DNA from: Muscardinus avellanarius
Taxonomy: Eukaryota; Chordata; Mammalia; Rodentia; Gliridae
DNA length: 64,000 nt
Direction of reading: 5' to 3'
Assembly (NCBI GenBank): GCA_963383645.1
Contig: OY726559.1
Location: 113,175,296-113,239,295, forward strand
Part shown: piece after piece, positions 1-12,808 of the stretch
Layout: each line of letters opens with the position of its first letter
Numbering within the stretch: the first letter of the stretch is position 1
Notes under the pieces: generated by a model
The model's input: the letters and a program-made list of their open reading frames with translations, nothing else
Databases searched by the model: none
Told to the model about the DNA's origin: nothing
Program-made: the position numbers and the translations under genes

Positions 1-345
1 GTTTGTTTGTTTGTTTGTTTGTTTGTTTGTTTGTTTGTTTTGCAGTACTGGGGATTGAACCCAGGGGCAACAACCTTCAAGCTATACCCTCAGCCATATT
101 TTTTATCCTTTATTTTGAAACAGGGTCTCACTGAGTTACAGAGGGCCTAAGTAGCAGCTGAGGCTGTCCTTGAACTTCAATCCTCCTGTCTCTGCCTCCC
201 AAATGCAGGGATTGCAAGCGTGCGCCACCTCGCCCAGCTCCAGTCAGTCTTTTTTTTACTTCGAAGACAGGGTCTCACTAATTTGCCCAGACTGGCCTCA
301 GATATATGATTCTCCTGACTCCTGAGTAGCTGGGATTAACAATCC
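1..345 (-). repeat. (GTTT)n and inverted B1-dID SINE
   Basis: A (GTTT)10 tail (1-40) belongs to an inverted, nearly complete SINE (41-240). A fragment of a second inverted left monomer follows (247-345). Confidence 0.85.
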
Positions 346-889
346 ATGGGTACCAGCTAGCATCAGCCTTAGTCCTGCAGAGGACAAGCCCCGGTTCAGA
401 GGTTCCACCCAGCCCACTCCTCACCCCAGGACTCCCCTGCCAGCCTGCCACCTGGAGGGGCTCTATGGCTGCCACCCACTAAGCTCCGTGAAGAGGCTGG
501 GGTCATGGCTTCCTTCTGGGGGCCAGCTGACAGCAGGTCCTTGCGTGCTTTGGGCCTGGCAGGTGGATGGATGGTCAGGAACTTCTCCCTCCTCCCTCGG
601 CCGCGGGCCCCTGAGGGGCTGCTGACGGCATTGCCAGCTCCGTCCAGCCCAGTCTTTGACCTTCCATCACTAGTATCCAGCTGTGACCAGCCAAGCACCT
701 GAAGGGTAGCCAAGGGGAACCAGCGTCTGCTGCCCGCCTGGGCCCAGCCTGGCCAGGTTGTCTCTGGGGAACAAGTAGCTGAGGTTACTGAGTAACTTGA
801 GGTTGCTCAGAGCTGCTTCTACTGGGGTCACCTCCCTGCTCTCGGCTCAGGAATCCCCAGGGCCAATTGGAATCCTTTAGTTTCTTTTA
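346..889. other. Non-repeat sequence without recognised gene
   Basis: This is 540 bp of GC-moderate single-copy sequence. Short open frames exist on both strands but none resembles a known protein and no splice-supported exon was recognised. It is intergenic between TSACC and the next gene outside the window. Confidence 0.5.
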
Positions 890-2705
890 TTTTTTCTTTC
901 TTTCTTTCTTTCTCTCTTTCTTTCTTTCTTTCCTTATTTATTTGTACTATTAGGGAGAGAAACTAAGGGCATTCTACCTCCCATCTACACCCTAGCCCAA
1001 TTTTTTATTCTTTATTTTGAAACAGTCTCACTAAGTTGCAGAGGGCCTCACTAAGTAGCTAAGGCTGGCCACGAACCCAGATGTTCCTGTCTCAATCTCC
1101 TAAATACATGGGTTGGGTTACAAATGTGAGTCACCACGCCTGGCTTCTTTTATTCTTTTTTTTTTTTTTTTTTTTTTTGCAGTACGGGGGATGGAACCCA
1201 GGGGCATTCTACCTCCAAGCGACACCCCCAGCCCTATTTTTTATTCTTTATTTTAAAACAGGGTTTCACTGAGTTGCAAAGGTCATCACTAAGTAGCTGA
1301 GGCTGTCAGGGAACCACGATCCTCCAGTCTCAGCTTCCCAGATGCTGGGATTACAAGCATGCACCACCATGCCCAGCTTTATTCTTTATTTTGTTTTTTG
1401 TTTGGTTTTTGGTGGTACTGGGCATGGAACCCAGGAGCTTTCTACCTCCGGGCTATACTCCCAGACCGACTTTATATTTTATTTGGAAACAGAGCCTCAC
1501 TAAGTAGCTGAAGCTGTCTTGGAACCTGCACAATCCTCCTGTCTCAGCCTCCCAAGTGCTGGGATTACAAGCGTGTGCCACCATGCCTGGCTTTTATTCT
1601 TATTTTAAAACAGGGCCTCACTAAGTTGCTGAGGCTGGCCACGAACCTGTGATTTTCCTGTTTCCACCTTCTAAGTACTGGGATTATAAGCATGTGCCAC
1701 CATCTTTGGCTTTGGCTTTATTTTATTTTTTGCAGGTCTGGGGATGGAACCCAGGGGCATTCAACCTCCGGGCTACACCCTCTGCCCCATTTGTTATTCT
1801 TTATTTTGAAACTGGGTCTCACTAAGTTGTGGAGGGCCTCACTAAGTAGCAAACTGCAATCCTCTTGTCTCAGCCTCCCGAATGCTGGGGCCATGCTAAT
1901 CTCTGTATAGTTTCCTATTTTATTTTTTATTTAGAAACAGCAAGTAGTGAGACTCTCATCAATCTAGCAAGACCCTGTTTCAAAATAAAAATAAAAGCTG
2001 GGCGTGGTGGTGCACGTTTGTAATCCCAGTACTTGGGAGGCTGAGACAGGAAGATCGTAAATTTAAGGATAGCCTCCGCTACTTAGTGAGGCCTTCCAAA
2101 CTTAGTAAGACCCTGTTTCAAAAACAAAGAATAAAAAAAAATTGGGCTGTGGGTGTAGCTCAGAGGTAGAATACCCGTGGGTTCAATCCCCAGCACCACA
2201 AAAAAAAGAAATAAAAAGAAAAATAGGGCTAGGGGTATACCTTGGGGGTAAACTGCCTCTGGGTTCAATCCCTAGAACCACAAAGGAAAAAAATTAGAGC
2301 TGGGGGTATATCCCAGAGGCAAAAGGCCCCAGGATTCTATCCCCAGTACCACAAAACAAACTAACAAACAAATAAACAAACAAACAAATAAGCAGCCAGG
2401 TGTGGTGGTGCATGCTTGTAATCCCAGCATTTGGGAGGCTAAGACAGGAGGACTGTGGTTCACAGACAGCCTCAGCTACTTAATGAGGCCCTTTGCAACT
2501 CAGTAAGACCCTGTTTCAAAATAAAGAATAAAAATCGGGCTGGGGGTATAGCTTGGAGGTAGAATGCACTTGGGTTCCATCCCCCAGGACTGCAAAACAA
2601 ACAAACAAACAAACAAACAAATAAATAACAGGACTGGGGGGGTATAGCTCAGAGGTTGAACACCCCTGGGTTCAGTACCAAGTAACACACACAGACACAC
2701 AGTAA
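890..2705. repeat. SINE cluster
   Basis: A (TTTC)n tract (893-930), then inverted B1-dID copies at about 930-1144, 1146-1378 and 1381-1590, and partial ones to 1885. From 1996 sense-orientation copies follow (1996-2206, 2393-2596), with detached dID right halves at 2224-2290, 2296-2360 and 2630-2695. Confidence 0.85.
1886..1922 (-). pseudogene. U6 snRNA fragment fused to a SINE
   Basis: About 36 bp on the minus strand match the middle of U6: GAAACTATACAGAGATTAGC followed by ATGGCCCC. There the sequence passes directly into the SINE left monomer (AGCATTCGGGAGGCTGAGAC). This is the layout of a template-switch chimera, with the U6 part 5' of SINE sequence. The match is short, so convergence is possible. 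Confidence 0.5.
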
Positions 2706-2827
2706 TGGGGTGGGGATACTATGCATCCCCGAGGCCTTATACAATAGTTTGCACTCAGGGAACACTTATTAAGAACTTGTGAACAAAGTAACCACTTGTT
2801 GAACAGCCGTGCCCAGGGGTGGGCGTG

Positions 2828-2912
2828 CTATAGGGTGTAGCTCAGTGTTACCCTGCGTACTCAGCACGCACGCATGCAGAAGGCACTGGGTTCAACTCCC
2901 AGGACTGCACAC
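2828..2912 (+). mobile_element. Diverged ID SINE in the TSACC 3' flank
   Basis: TAGGGTGTAGCTCAGTG, CATGCAGAAGGCACTGGG and TTCAACTCCCAGGACTGCAC match an ID monomer with substitutions. It is antisense to TSACC and about 115 bp past its stop codon. The rest of 2706-3025 is unrecognised flank that would include the TSACC 3' UTR. No canonical AATAAA was found on the minus strand. Confidence 0.65.
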
Positions 2913-3025
2913 AGGCACCAAAAGGAAAAAGAAAGGAACGTCTCTGCCCAGATCCTACCCAGGACTCAGTGAGAAAAGAGTGGGAGAAAAAACCACATTC
3001 ACGGTAATATTGTTCCACAATTCAT

Positions 3026-3237
3026 TTATGGAATTGGGGCTCGTGATTCAACCAGATTACCAGATAAGGCTGGGAGAGAGGGGTTGTTGTTGTCCCTCCC
3101 AGGAACCAGTAGTGACACGGATGCTTGTAAGTTTTCCAAAATAGCCATCTGTTGCTGGGCGAGCTGAGTCTGGAGCTGGAGGTTGGCATACATACATTCT
3201 AGAAGTCCTAGGCATTCCTTGGGCTCGTGATGAACTC
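3026..3237 (-). CDS. TSACC: TSACC terminal coding exon
   Basis: The acceptor is CTCCCTCCAG; the first two bases complete a Gly codon. The exon encodes the conserved glutamine/leucine-rich segment ([11 protein letters not shown]) and stops at TAA (3028..3026). An apparent start further upstream at 3343 is intronic and is not used. Confidence 0.9.
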
Positions 3238-4290
3238 CTGGAGGGAGAGCCATGCAGGTGCAAAGGAAGGAGAGTCTGTAGTGTGCTGAGGCTGGAAGGC
3301 TCCAAGACGATGCTCTACCCTTTCCAGCCCAAATCAGACACACCTTTGCTCCGTGACACTTACCTGGTTACTCGGTTACTCATTTTATTTATTTTTGGTG
3401 GTACTAGGGATGGAACCCAGGGACATTCTACCTCTGAATCTATACCCCCGGCATGATTTTTTATTCTTCATTTTTGAAACAGGGTCTCACTGAGTTGCAA
3501 AGGGCCTCATTAAGTGGCTAAGGCTGGTCGTGATCCCTGATCCTCCCTTCTCAGCCTCCCAAATGCTGGGATGACAAGCGTGCGCCACCACGCTCAGCTT
3601 ACACTCGATTTTAATTTATTTAAACCGTGTTTAGTGGTGCACACCTGTAATCCCAGTACTTGGGAGGCTGAGACAGGAGAATCGCAAGTTCCAAGGACAG
3701 TCCTAGCAAGGAGTGAGACTCTCATCAATCTAGCAAGGCCCTGTTTCAAAATAAAAATAAAATAGGGTTTGGGTGTATCTCAGAAACAGGATGTCCCTGG
3801 GCTTGATCCCCGGACCATAAGATAGTAGCAACAACAATAATAATAATGATAATAATAATAATAATTTATTTTGCACTGGGGATTATACCCAGGGGCATTC
3901 AACCTCAAAGCTACACCCCCAGCCCTATTTTGTTTTTATTCTGAAATGATCTTGCTAGATTGCCGAGTGTCTCACTACTTGCTGAGGCTAACCTCGAACC
4001 TGGGATTCTTCTGTCTCAACCTTCCAAGTAGTGGGATTACAGGCATCTGCCACTGTACCCAGCTTATTTATTTCTGGGGTACTAGAATGAAACCCAGGGG
4101 CACTCTACCACATTGCATTTTTTTATTTTGACATAGTCTTGTTAAGTTGCTCAGTCAGGGCCTTGACCTCGAGATCCTCCTGCCTCAGCCTCCAGAGTAG
4201 CTGGGATCATAGACTCGCATCGCTGTGCCTAGCTTCTAATTTGTGTGTGTGTATGCGTGCATGCGTGCGTGTGTGTGTGTGTGCGCGCGT

Positions 4291-4327
<37 letters not shown>

Positions 4328-6379
4328 GTGTTGGGGATTGAACCCAGGGGCATTCTACCTCTAAGTTACACCCCAACCCTATTTTTTATTCTTTTTTTTT
4401 TTTTGTGTGTGTGTGTGTGTGTGTGTCGTGCTGGGGATGGAACCCAGGGTTCCTCTGTACCTCTGATCTATACCCCAGCCCTATTTTATTTTATTTATTT
4501 ATTTATTTTGCGGTACTGGGGATATAACCCAGGGGCATTCTACCTCCAAGCTACACCCCCAGCCCTACTTTTCAGTCTTTTTATATTTTAGGGGGGTTTT
4601 GGGGTGTGGTTTAGTCTTTTTACTTATTTATTTATTTATTTATTTATTTATGTGTGTATGGGTACTGGGGGTGGAACCCAGGGGCATTTCTACCTCCAGG
4701 CTATACTCCCAGACCTAATTTATATTTTATTTGGAAATAGGGTCTCACTAATTTGCTAAGAGCCTCACTAAGTAGCTGAGGCTGGCTTCGAACCTGTGAA
4801 ATCCTCCTGTCTCAGCCTCCCACGTACTGGGATGATAGGAGTGCGCCACCACGCCCGGCTTCTTTTTTTAATATTTTGAAACGGGGTCTCACTAAGTTGC
4901 AAAGGGCCTCATTAAGGATCTGAGGCTGGCTGCAAAGCGTGATCCTCCGGTCTCCACCTCCTGAATCCTGAGATTAAGAGTGTGTACCACTGTGCACGGC
5001 CTTATTTTTATTTTTTATTTATCTATTCATTTTTTGTGTGTGTGGTACTGGGGGTGGAACCCAGAGGCTTTCTACTCCAGGCTACACTCCCAGACCTATT
5101 TTATATTTTATTTGGAAACAGGGTCTCACTAAGTTGCTGGGAGCCTCACTAAGCAGCTGAGGCTGGCTTCGAACCTGTGCGATCCTCCTGTCTCAGCCTC
5201 CCAAGCGCTGGGATTACAAGCATGTGTCACCACGCCCAGCTTTTTATTCTTTATTTTGAAATAGGGTCTCACTGAGTTGTGAAGAGCCTCACTAAGTAGT
5301 TGAGGCTGTCTGCGAACCCACCATCCTCCTGTCTCAGTCTCCCAAGTACTGGGATTACAAGGCACCAGCACGCCCAGCTTCTATTCTAATTTTAAGCCAA
5401 TCACTCAAACTCATTCCCCTTTCCCTCACTTCATTTTCCCCATAACATTTATGATCATACAATCTATTTTGTAACCACTTATTTAATTTTTGTCTCCATC
5501 CCCTTCTAGAACATAACCTGCTCCAGGAAGGCAGTTTTTGTCCCATCTCTTCACTGCTGTCGTCCAGCACTTGGAAGGGCACCTGCTCATGAGTGTTCAA
5601 CAAACTGTGTGAGCAGCTGGTCAGGTCTGGTGTGAGGCCCCACTTCCTGGTCAGGAGCTCAGGAGAAGCCGGAAGTGGTGGCACACACCCGTTGTCCAGT
5701 GCTTGTGAGGCTGAGACAGGAGGATCACAGGTTTGAGGACAGCCTCAGCGACATTGTGACTTTCAGCAACCTAGTGAGATCCTGTTTCAAAACAAAAAAT
5801 ACAAGCCGGGCGTGGTGGTGCGCACTTGTAATCCCAGCATTCGGGAGGCTGAGACAAGAGGATCGCGGTTCACAGACAGTCTCAGCTACTTAGTGAGGCC
5901 CTCTGCAACTCAGTGAGACTGTGTTTCAAATAAAGAATAAAAAAATAGGGCTGGGAGTGTAGCTAGGAAGTAGAATGCCCCTGGGTTCCATCCCCAGTAT
6001 TGCAAAAATAAAAAACAATAAAAAAAATACAAAGGGGTTGGGAGTATAGGCCCAAGGTAGGATTCTCTTGGGTTCACAATGCATAATAAAGAGAACTCAG
6101 AACTATCTCAGCTCTTCCTCTAACCTGGCATGGCAATTGTTAATGGCAATCAGCAGTGACCTAAAGTTCTTCCTGAAGCGGGCGTGGTGGCACAGGCTTA
6201 TAATCAATCCCAGCATTTGGGAGGCTGAGACAAGAGGATCATGGTTCACAAAGAGCCTCAGCTACTTAGTGAGGCCCTTTGTAACTCGGTGAGACCGTTT
6301 CAAACTAAAGAATCAAAACTAGGGCTGGGGGTGCAACTCAGAGGTACAATGACCCTGGGTTCCATCTTCAGACCCACAA

Positions 6380-6414
<35 letters not shown>

Positions 6415-8263
6415 ATAGTTCTTCCTGTTGTCTAACTGCAACTATCCTAGGTTCATCAGTCAGTTTCTCAGATATTTAACCTTAGTGACAACATCGCCTG
6501 TGGCTTTGTATTTAACGGTCTTGACTTCTTTGTTAGACTCTGATGTCTTCACAAGCAGGAGTTATGACTTTCTGGTGTTGGGCTCCCTATAGATATTTCA
6601 GCTACCCACTGACTACCCCAGGGGGAAATGAATACTGAAACCAAACTGAGACTGAGCTGGTGGTTACTCGCTGTCTCCGGAGCCGCCTTTTAACGCACAT
6701 GATCCAAGCAGTAAGGTCTTCACTTCACGCCGGCCTAGTCTAACAGAGGTGCTAAGCAGCAGGAAAATAACATAAAATGGTAGGACTGGGAAGAAAATGA
6801 GATCAAAATAACTAAATAATCAGTGAACTACCGCGAAAGCAAAAGCAAGCAACAGTGAAAAGTCTAGAGGTTCTCGGGCAGAGCGGGCACCAGGCCACCG
6901 GGAGAGGATGTGGGAAACCCTCCCTACACCTTACCTGAGGACAGCTTTGTTGTCGGGATGTCCAAGAAAGTGGTTGTTGAGGAATTTTCTTGAAGATTAA
7001 TACAACTGGGGAAGGGTTTTGCTTGACAAAGAGGCACAGCACTACCTTCCTCTTTGGCTGGAACAAAATCAGAGGTATCTAAATCAAAGTTCATCCCAAC
7101 AAGGAATAGCCTAATTATTTGTTTTTAATTTAATTTTAATTTATTTATTTGTGGTACCAGGGATCAAACCCAGGGACATTCTACCTCATAGAATGCCCTT
7201 ATGAGCTATACCCCCAGGCTTTTTTTTTTTTTTTTGAAACAGTGTCTTGCTAGGTTGATGAGAGTCTCACTACTTGCTGAGGCTGTCCTTTTTTTTAATT
7301 ATTTTGGGGGATATGGGGATGGAACCCAGGGGCATTTGACCTCCGAGCTATACCCCTGCCCTATTTTTTTATTCTTTATTTTGAAACAGGGTCTCACTGA
7401 GTTGCAGAGGGCCTCACTAAGTAGCTGAGGCTGTCTGCGAACCACGATCCTCCAGCTCTCAGCCTCCCGAATGCTGGGATGACAAGTGTGCGCCACCACA
7501 CCCGACTTGAGTCTGTCCTTAAATTCGTGATTCTCCTGCCTCAGCTCCCAAGTACTGGGATTACAGGCATATGCCAGCCACCACACCTTATTTATTATTT
7601 TATCATTATTATTTTGTGATGCTGAGGATTGAACCTAGGGGCATTCTGCCTCCAAACTTTACTCTCAACTCTATTTTAATTTAATTAATTAATTTATTTA
7701 TTTTTTCAGTACTGGGGATGGAACTCAGGGGCATTCTACCTCTGGGAGACACCTCCAGCCCTATTTTTTATCCTTTATTTTGAAACAGGTTCTCACTGAG
7801 TTGCAAAAGGCTTTAATAGGTAGCTGAAGCTGTCCACGAACCTGTGATCCTCCTGTCTCAGCCTCCCGAATGCTGGGATTACAAGTGTGTGCCACCACGC
7901 CCGGCTTACTTTTAATTTTGAAACCGAGTTGTGCTAAATTGCTGACAGCCTCACTAAGTTGCTGAGACTGGCTTCAAACTTAGGATCCTCGTGTCTTAGC
8001 CTCCCAAATACTGGGGTTATAGGTGTGTGCCACTGGCATCTGACACTGAAGAGAAGCTTAGCTGGGGAAATAAATTACCTTTGGTAAAAATAGTTCAGTT
8101 AGAAAAAAGAAGTTGATTTGTAGATGAGCCTCATCACAGACATCTGTTTTCTGGTCTACTATTTGCCTCTGGTAAACTATTTTCCCCTAAGTCCCAGGCC
8201 ATACTGGCAAGAAGCCCCTCTCCCCAGCGAGGACTGGCTAGGACCCAGCACCAGCCAATCATG

Positions 8264-8317
<54 letters not shown>

Positions 8318-8978
8318 GCCGTGGCAACCGTGATTGGTCCACACTTGGACTGGGCCAGAGCCATTCCCTGGGATCAGCATATGGATTCTGTGTCAAAAAA
8401 AATTTCTTTCTTCTGATTTGCAACACAGAGAATATTTAAAGTCTAGCCCAATGGAAACTATTGGATTTGGCTGGTATACCACGAGAAGTGGATACACACA
8501 AAATTAGAAAGAAGAAAGATGCCGGTCGTGGTGGTGCAGGCTTGTAATCCCAGCATTTGGGAGGCTGAGACAGAAGGATCATGGTTCACGGACAGCCTCA
8601 GCTACTTAGCGAGGCCCTGTGCAACTCAGTGAGACCCTGTTTCCAAATAAAGAATAAAAAATAGGGCTGGGGGTAGAGCTCAGAGGTAGAATGCCCCTGG
8701 GTTCCATCTCACGTACCAAAAAAAAAAAAAAAAAATAGGGCTGCAGGTATAGCTTGGAGGTAGAATACCCCTGGGTTCGATCCCCTGCACCACGTAAAAT
8801 TTAAAAAAAAAAAAAAGAGAGAGAGAGAAAAGAGACAGATATATTAATACACACTGAATCCTAGTTCCAGTCCCTGTACCCTGATTTTACAGCTCTTATT
8901 CCTATTTTATGAACTATTTAGCGTCTCTCCCAACTGTATAAGCCCCAAATCCCTTTGTTAATCAAGGAGTTAGGGCTC

Positions 8979-9037
<59 letters not shown>

Positions 9038-9352
9038 TGAAGTGGGGTTTCACTAAGTTGCCAAGGACCTCACTAGGTTGCTGAGGCTGGCTTTGAACCT
9101 TTGATCCTCCTGTCTCAGCCTCCCATGTAGTAGGATTACAAGCATGGCCCACTCTGCTAGCTCCTAGTCAGAGTTTTGTGTTTTGCGTGCTGGGGATGAA
9201 CCCAGAGACATTCAACCTCCAAACTACACCCATGGCCTGTTTGATTTTGTTTTTGTGATACTGGGGATTGAAAACAGGGACATTCTACTCTTGAGCTACA
9301 CTCATATTTATTTAAGTTGTATTGGGGATATATATATATTTAAGTTGTATTG

Positions 9353-9404
<52 letters not shown>

Positions 9405-10725
9405 TTGTATTGGGAATATATACATATATATATATATATTTAAGTTGTATTGGGGATATATATATATATTAAAGTTGTATTGAGGATATTTATATATATT
9501 TAAGTTGTATTCAGGATATATATATGTAAGTTGTATGGGGGATATATATATATTTAAGTTATATTGGGGATATATATATATATATTTCAGTTGAGTTGGG
9601 GATATATTTATATATATATTTCAGTTGTATTGGGGATATATATATATATTTCAGTTGTATTGGGATATATATATATATATTTCAGTTGTATTGGGGATAA
9701 ATATATATATATATATATTTCAGTTGTATTGATATATATATATTTCAATTGTATTGGGGATATATATATATTTCAGTTGTATTCGGGATATATATATATT
9801 TCAGTTGTATTGATATATATATATATATTTCAGTTGTATTGGGGATATATATATATATTTCAGTTGTATTGGGGATATATATATATTTAAGTTGTATTCG
9901 GGATATATATATATATATATATTTACTTGTATTGGGGATATATATATATAGATTTAATTTGTATTGGGATATATATATATATGTTTCAGTTGTATTGGGG
10001 ATATATATCTATTTAAGTTGTATTGAGGATATATATGTATATATATATATTTCAGTTGTATTGGAGATAAATATATATATATATAGATTTAAGATGTATT
10101 GGGGATTATATATATATTTAAATTGTATTGGGGATATATATATATTTAAGTTGTATTGGGGATATATATATTTAAGTTGTATTGGGGAATATATATATAT
10201 ATATATATATATTTCAGTTGAGTTGGGGATATATTTATATATGTATTTCAGTTGTATTGGGGATATATATATATATAAGTGGTATTGGGGATATATATAT
10301 ATAAGTGGTATTGGGGATATATATATATATATATTTGTTGTATTGGGGATATGTATATATATTTCAGCTGTATTAGGAATATATATATATATATATATTA
10401 GTTGAGTTGGAGATATATATATAAACATATATATATTTCAATTGTATTGGGGATATATATATATTTAAATTGTATTCGGGATATATATATATTTAACTTG
10501 TATTGGGGATATACATATATATATTTAAGTTGTATTGGGGATATATATATATATATTTCAGTTGTATTCGGGATATATATATAGATTTAATTTGTATTGG
10601 GATATATATATATATTTCAGTTGTATTGGGGATATATATCTATTTAAGTTGTATTGAGGATATATATATATTTCAGTTGTATTGGGATATATATATATAT
10701 GTATATATATATTTCAGTTGTATTC

Positions 10726-10773
<48 letters not shown>

Positions 10774-11366
10774 CAAGTTGTATTTGGGATATATATATGT
10801 ATTTAAGTTGTATTGGGGACATATATATATATTTAAGTTATATTGGGGATATATATATCAGTTTTATTGGGGATATATATATTTAAGTTGTATTGGGGAT
10901 ATATATTTTTTTTCCATTGTATTGGGGATATGTATATATTGCAGTTGTATTGGGGATAATATATAGATAAATTTAATTTGTATTGGAAATATATATACAT
11001 ATATTTAATTTGTATTGGGGATATATATATATATATATACATATATTTAAGTTGTATGGGGAAATATATATATTTAAGTTGTATTGGGGATATATATATA
11101 TTTCAGCTGTATTGGATATATATATTTCAGTTTTATCGGGGATATACATATATATTTCAGTTGTATTTGGGATATATATATTTAAGTAGTATTGGGGATA
11201 TATATATTTCAGTTGTATTGGAGATATATATATATATTTAAGTTGTATTGGGGATATATATATTTAAGTTGTATTGGGGATATATATCTATTTAAGTTGT
11301 ATTGGGGATATATATATATATTTCAGTTGTGTTTGGGATATATATATATGTATTTCAGTTGTATTG

Positions 11367-11411
<45 letters not shown>

Positions 11412-12055
11412 CAGTTGTATCAAGGATAAATATATATATATTTCAGTTGTATTGGGGACATATGTATATATTATTTAAGTTGTATGGGATATATATATAT
11501 ATATATTTAAGTTGTATTGGGTATATATATATTTAAGTTGTATTTTGGATATATATATATATATATGTTGTATGGGGATATATATATTTAAGTTGTAAGT
11601 TGTAGTGGGGATATATACATATATATATTTTAAGTTGTAGTGGGGATATATATATATATATTAAATGTATTGGGGATATATATATATTTGAGTTGTATTG
11701 GGGTTATTTATATATATTTCAGTTGTATTGGGGATATATATATATTTCAGTTGTATTGGGAATATATATGTATTTAAGTTGTATTGGGGACATATATATA
11801 TTATTTAAGTTGTATTGGGGAGATATATATTTAAGTTGTATTGGGGAGATATATATATATATTTGTATATATATATATATATTTAAGTTGTATTGGTGAT
11901 ATATATATTAAATTGTATTGGGAGATATATATATATTTCAGTTTTATTTGGGATATATATATTTCAGTTGTATTGGGGATATATATATATTTCAGTTGTA
12001 TTGGCGATATATATATATTTCAGTTGTATTGGGGATATGTATTTATGTTGTATTG

Positions 12056-12090
<35 letters not shown>

Positions 12091-12130
12091 CTGTTGTTTT
12101 GGAGATATATATATTTCCGTTGAATTGGGG

Positions 12131-12177
<47 letters not shown>

Positions 12178-12690
12178 TGTGTATTTCTGTTTTGGGGGAT
12201 ATATATATAGATAAATTTAAGTTGTATTGGAAATATATATATATATTTATTTCAGTTGTATTGGGAAATATATATATTCAAGTTGTATTGGGGATATATA
12301 TATATATTTCAGTTGTATTGGAAATATATATATATATTTCAGTTGTATTGGGGATATATATATATTTCAGTTGTATTGGGGATATATATATATTTCAGTT
12401 GTATTGGGGATATATATATGTATATATATTTCAGTTGTATTGGGGATATATATATGTATATATATTTCAGTTGTATTGGGGATATATATATATTTAAGTT
12501 GTATTGGGGATATATATATATTTAAGTTGTATTTGAGATATAGATATATATTTAAGTTGTATTCGAGATATATATATATATTTAAGTTGTGTTCGAGAGA
12601 GATATATATAAGTTGTATTGGGTATATATATATATATATATATATATTTAAGTTGTTAGGAAATATATATATATTTAAGTTGTATTGGGG

Positions 12691-12724
<34 letters not shown>

Positions 12725-12762
12725 TTTATTCGGGAAATATATATATTTAAGTTGTATTGGGG

Positions 12763-12808
<46 letters not shown>

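Noticed and set aside
1..2700. Short SINE-borne open frames with motifs such as FFFLVVLG...[11 protein letters not shown]
   Set aside because: The same peptide recurs wherever an inverted SINE occurs; it is translated repeat, not a gene family.
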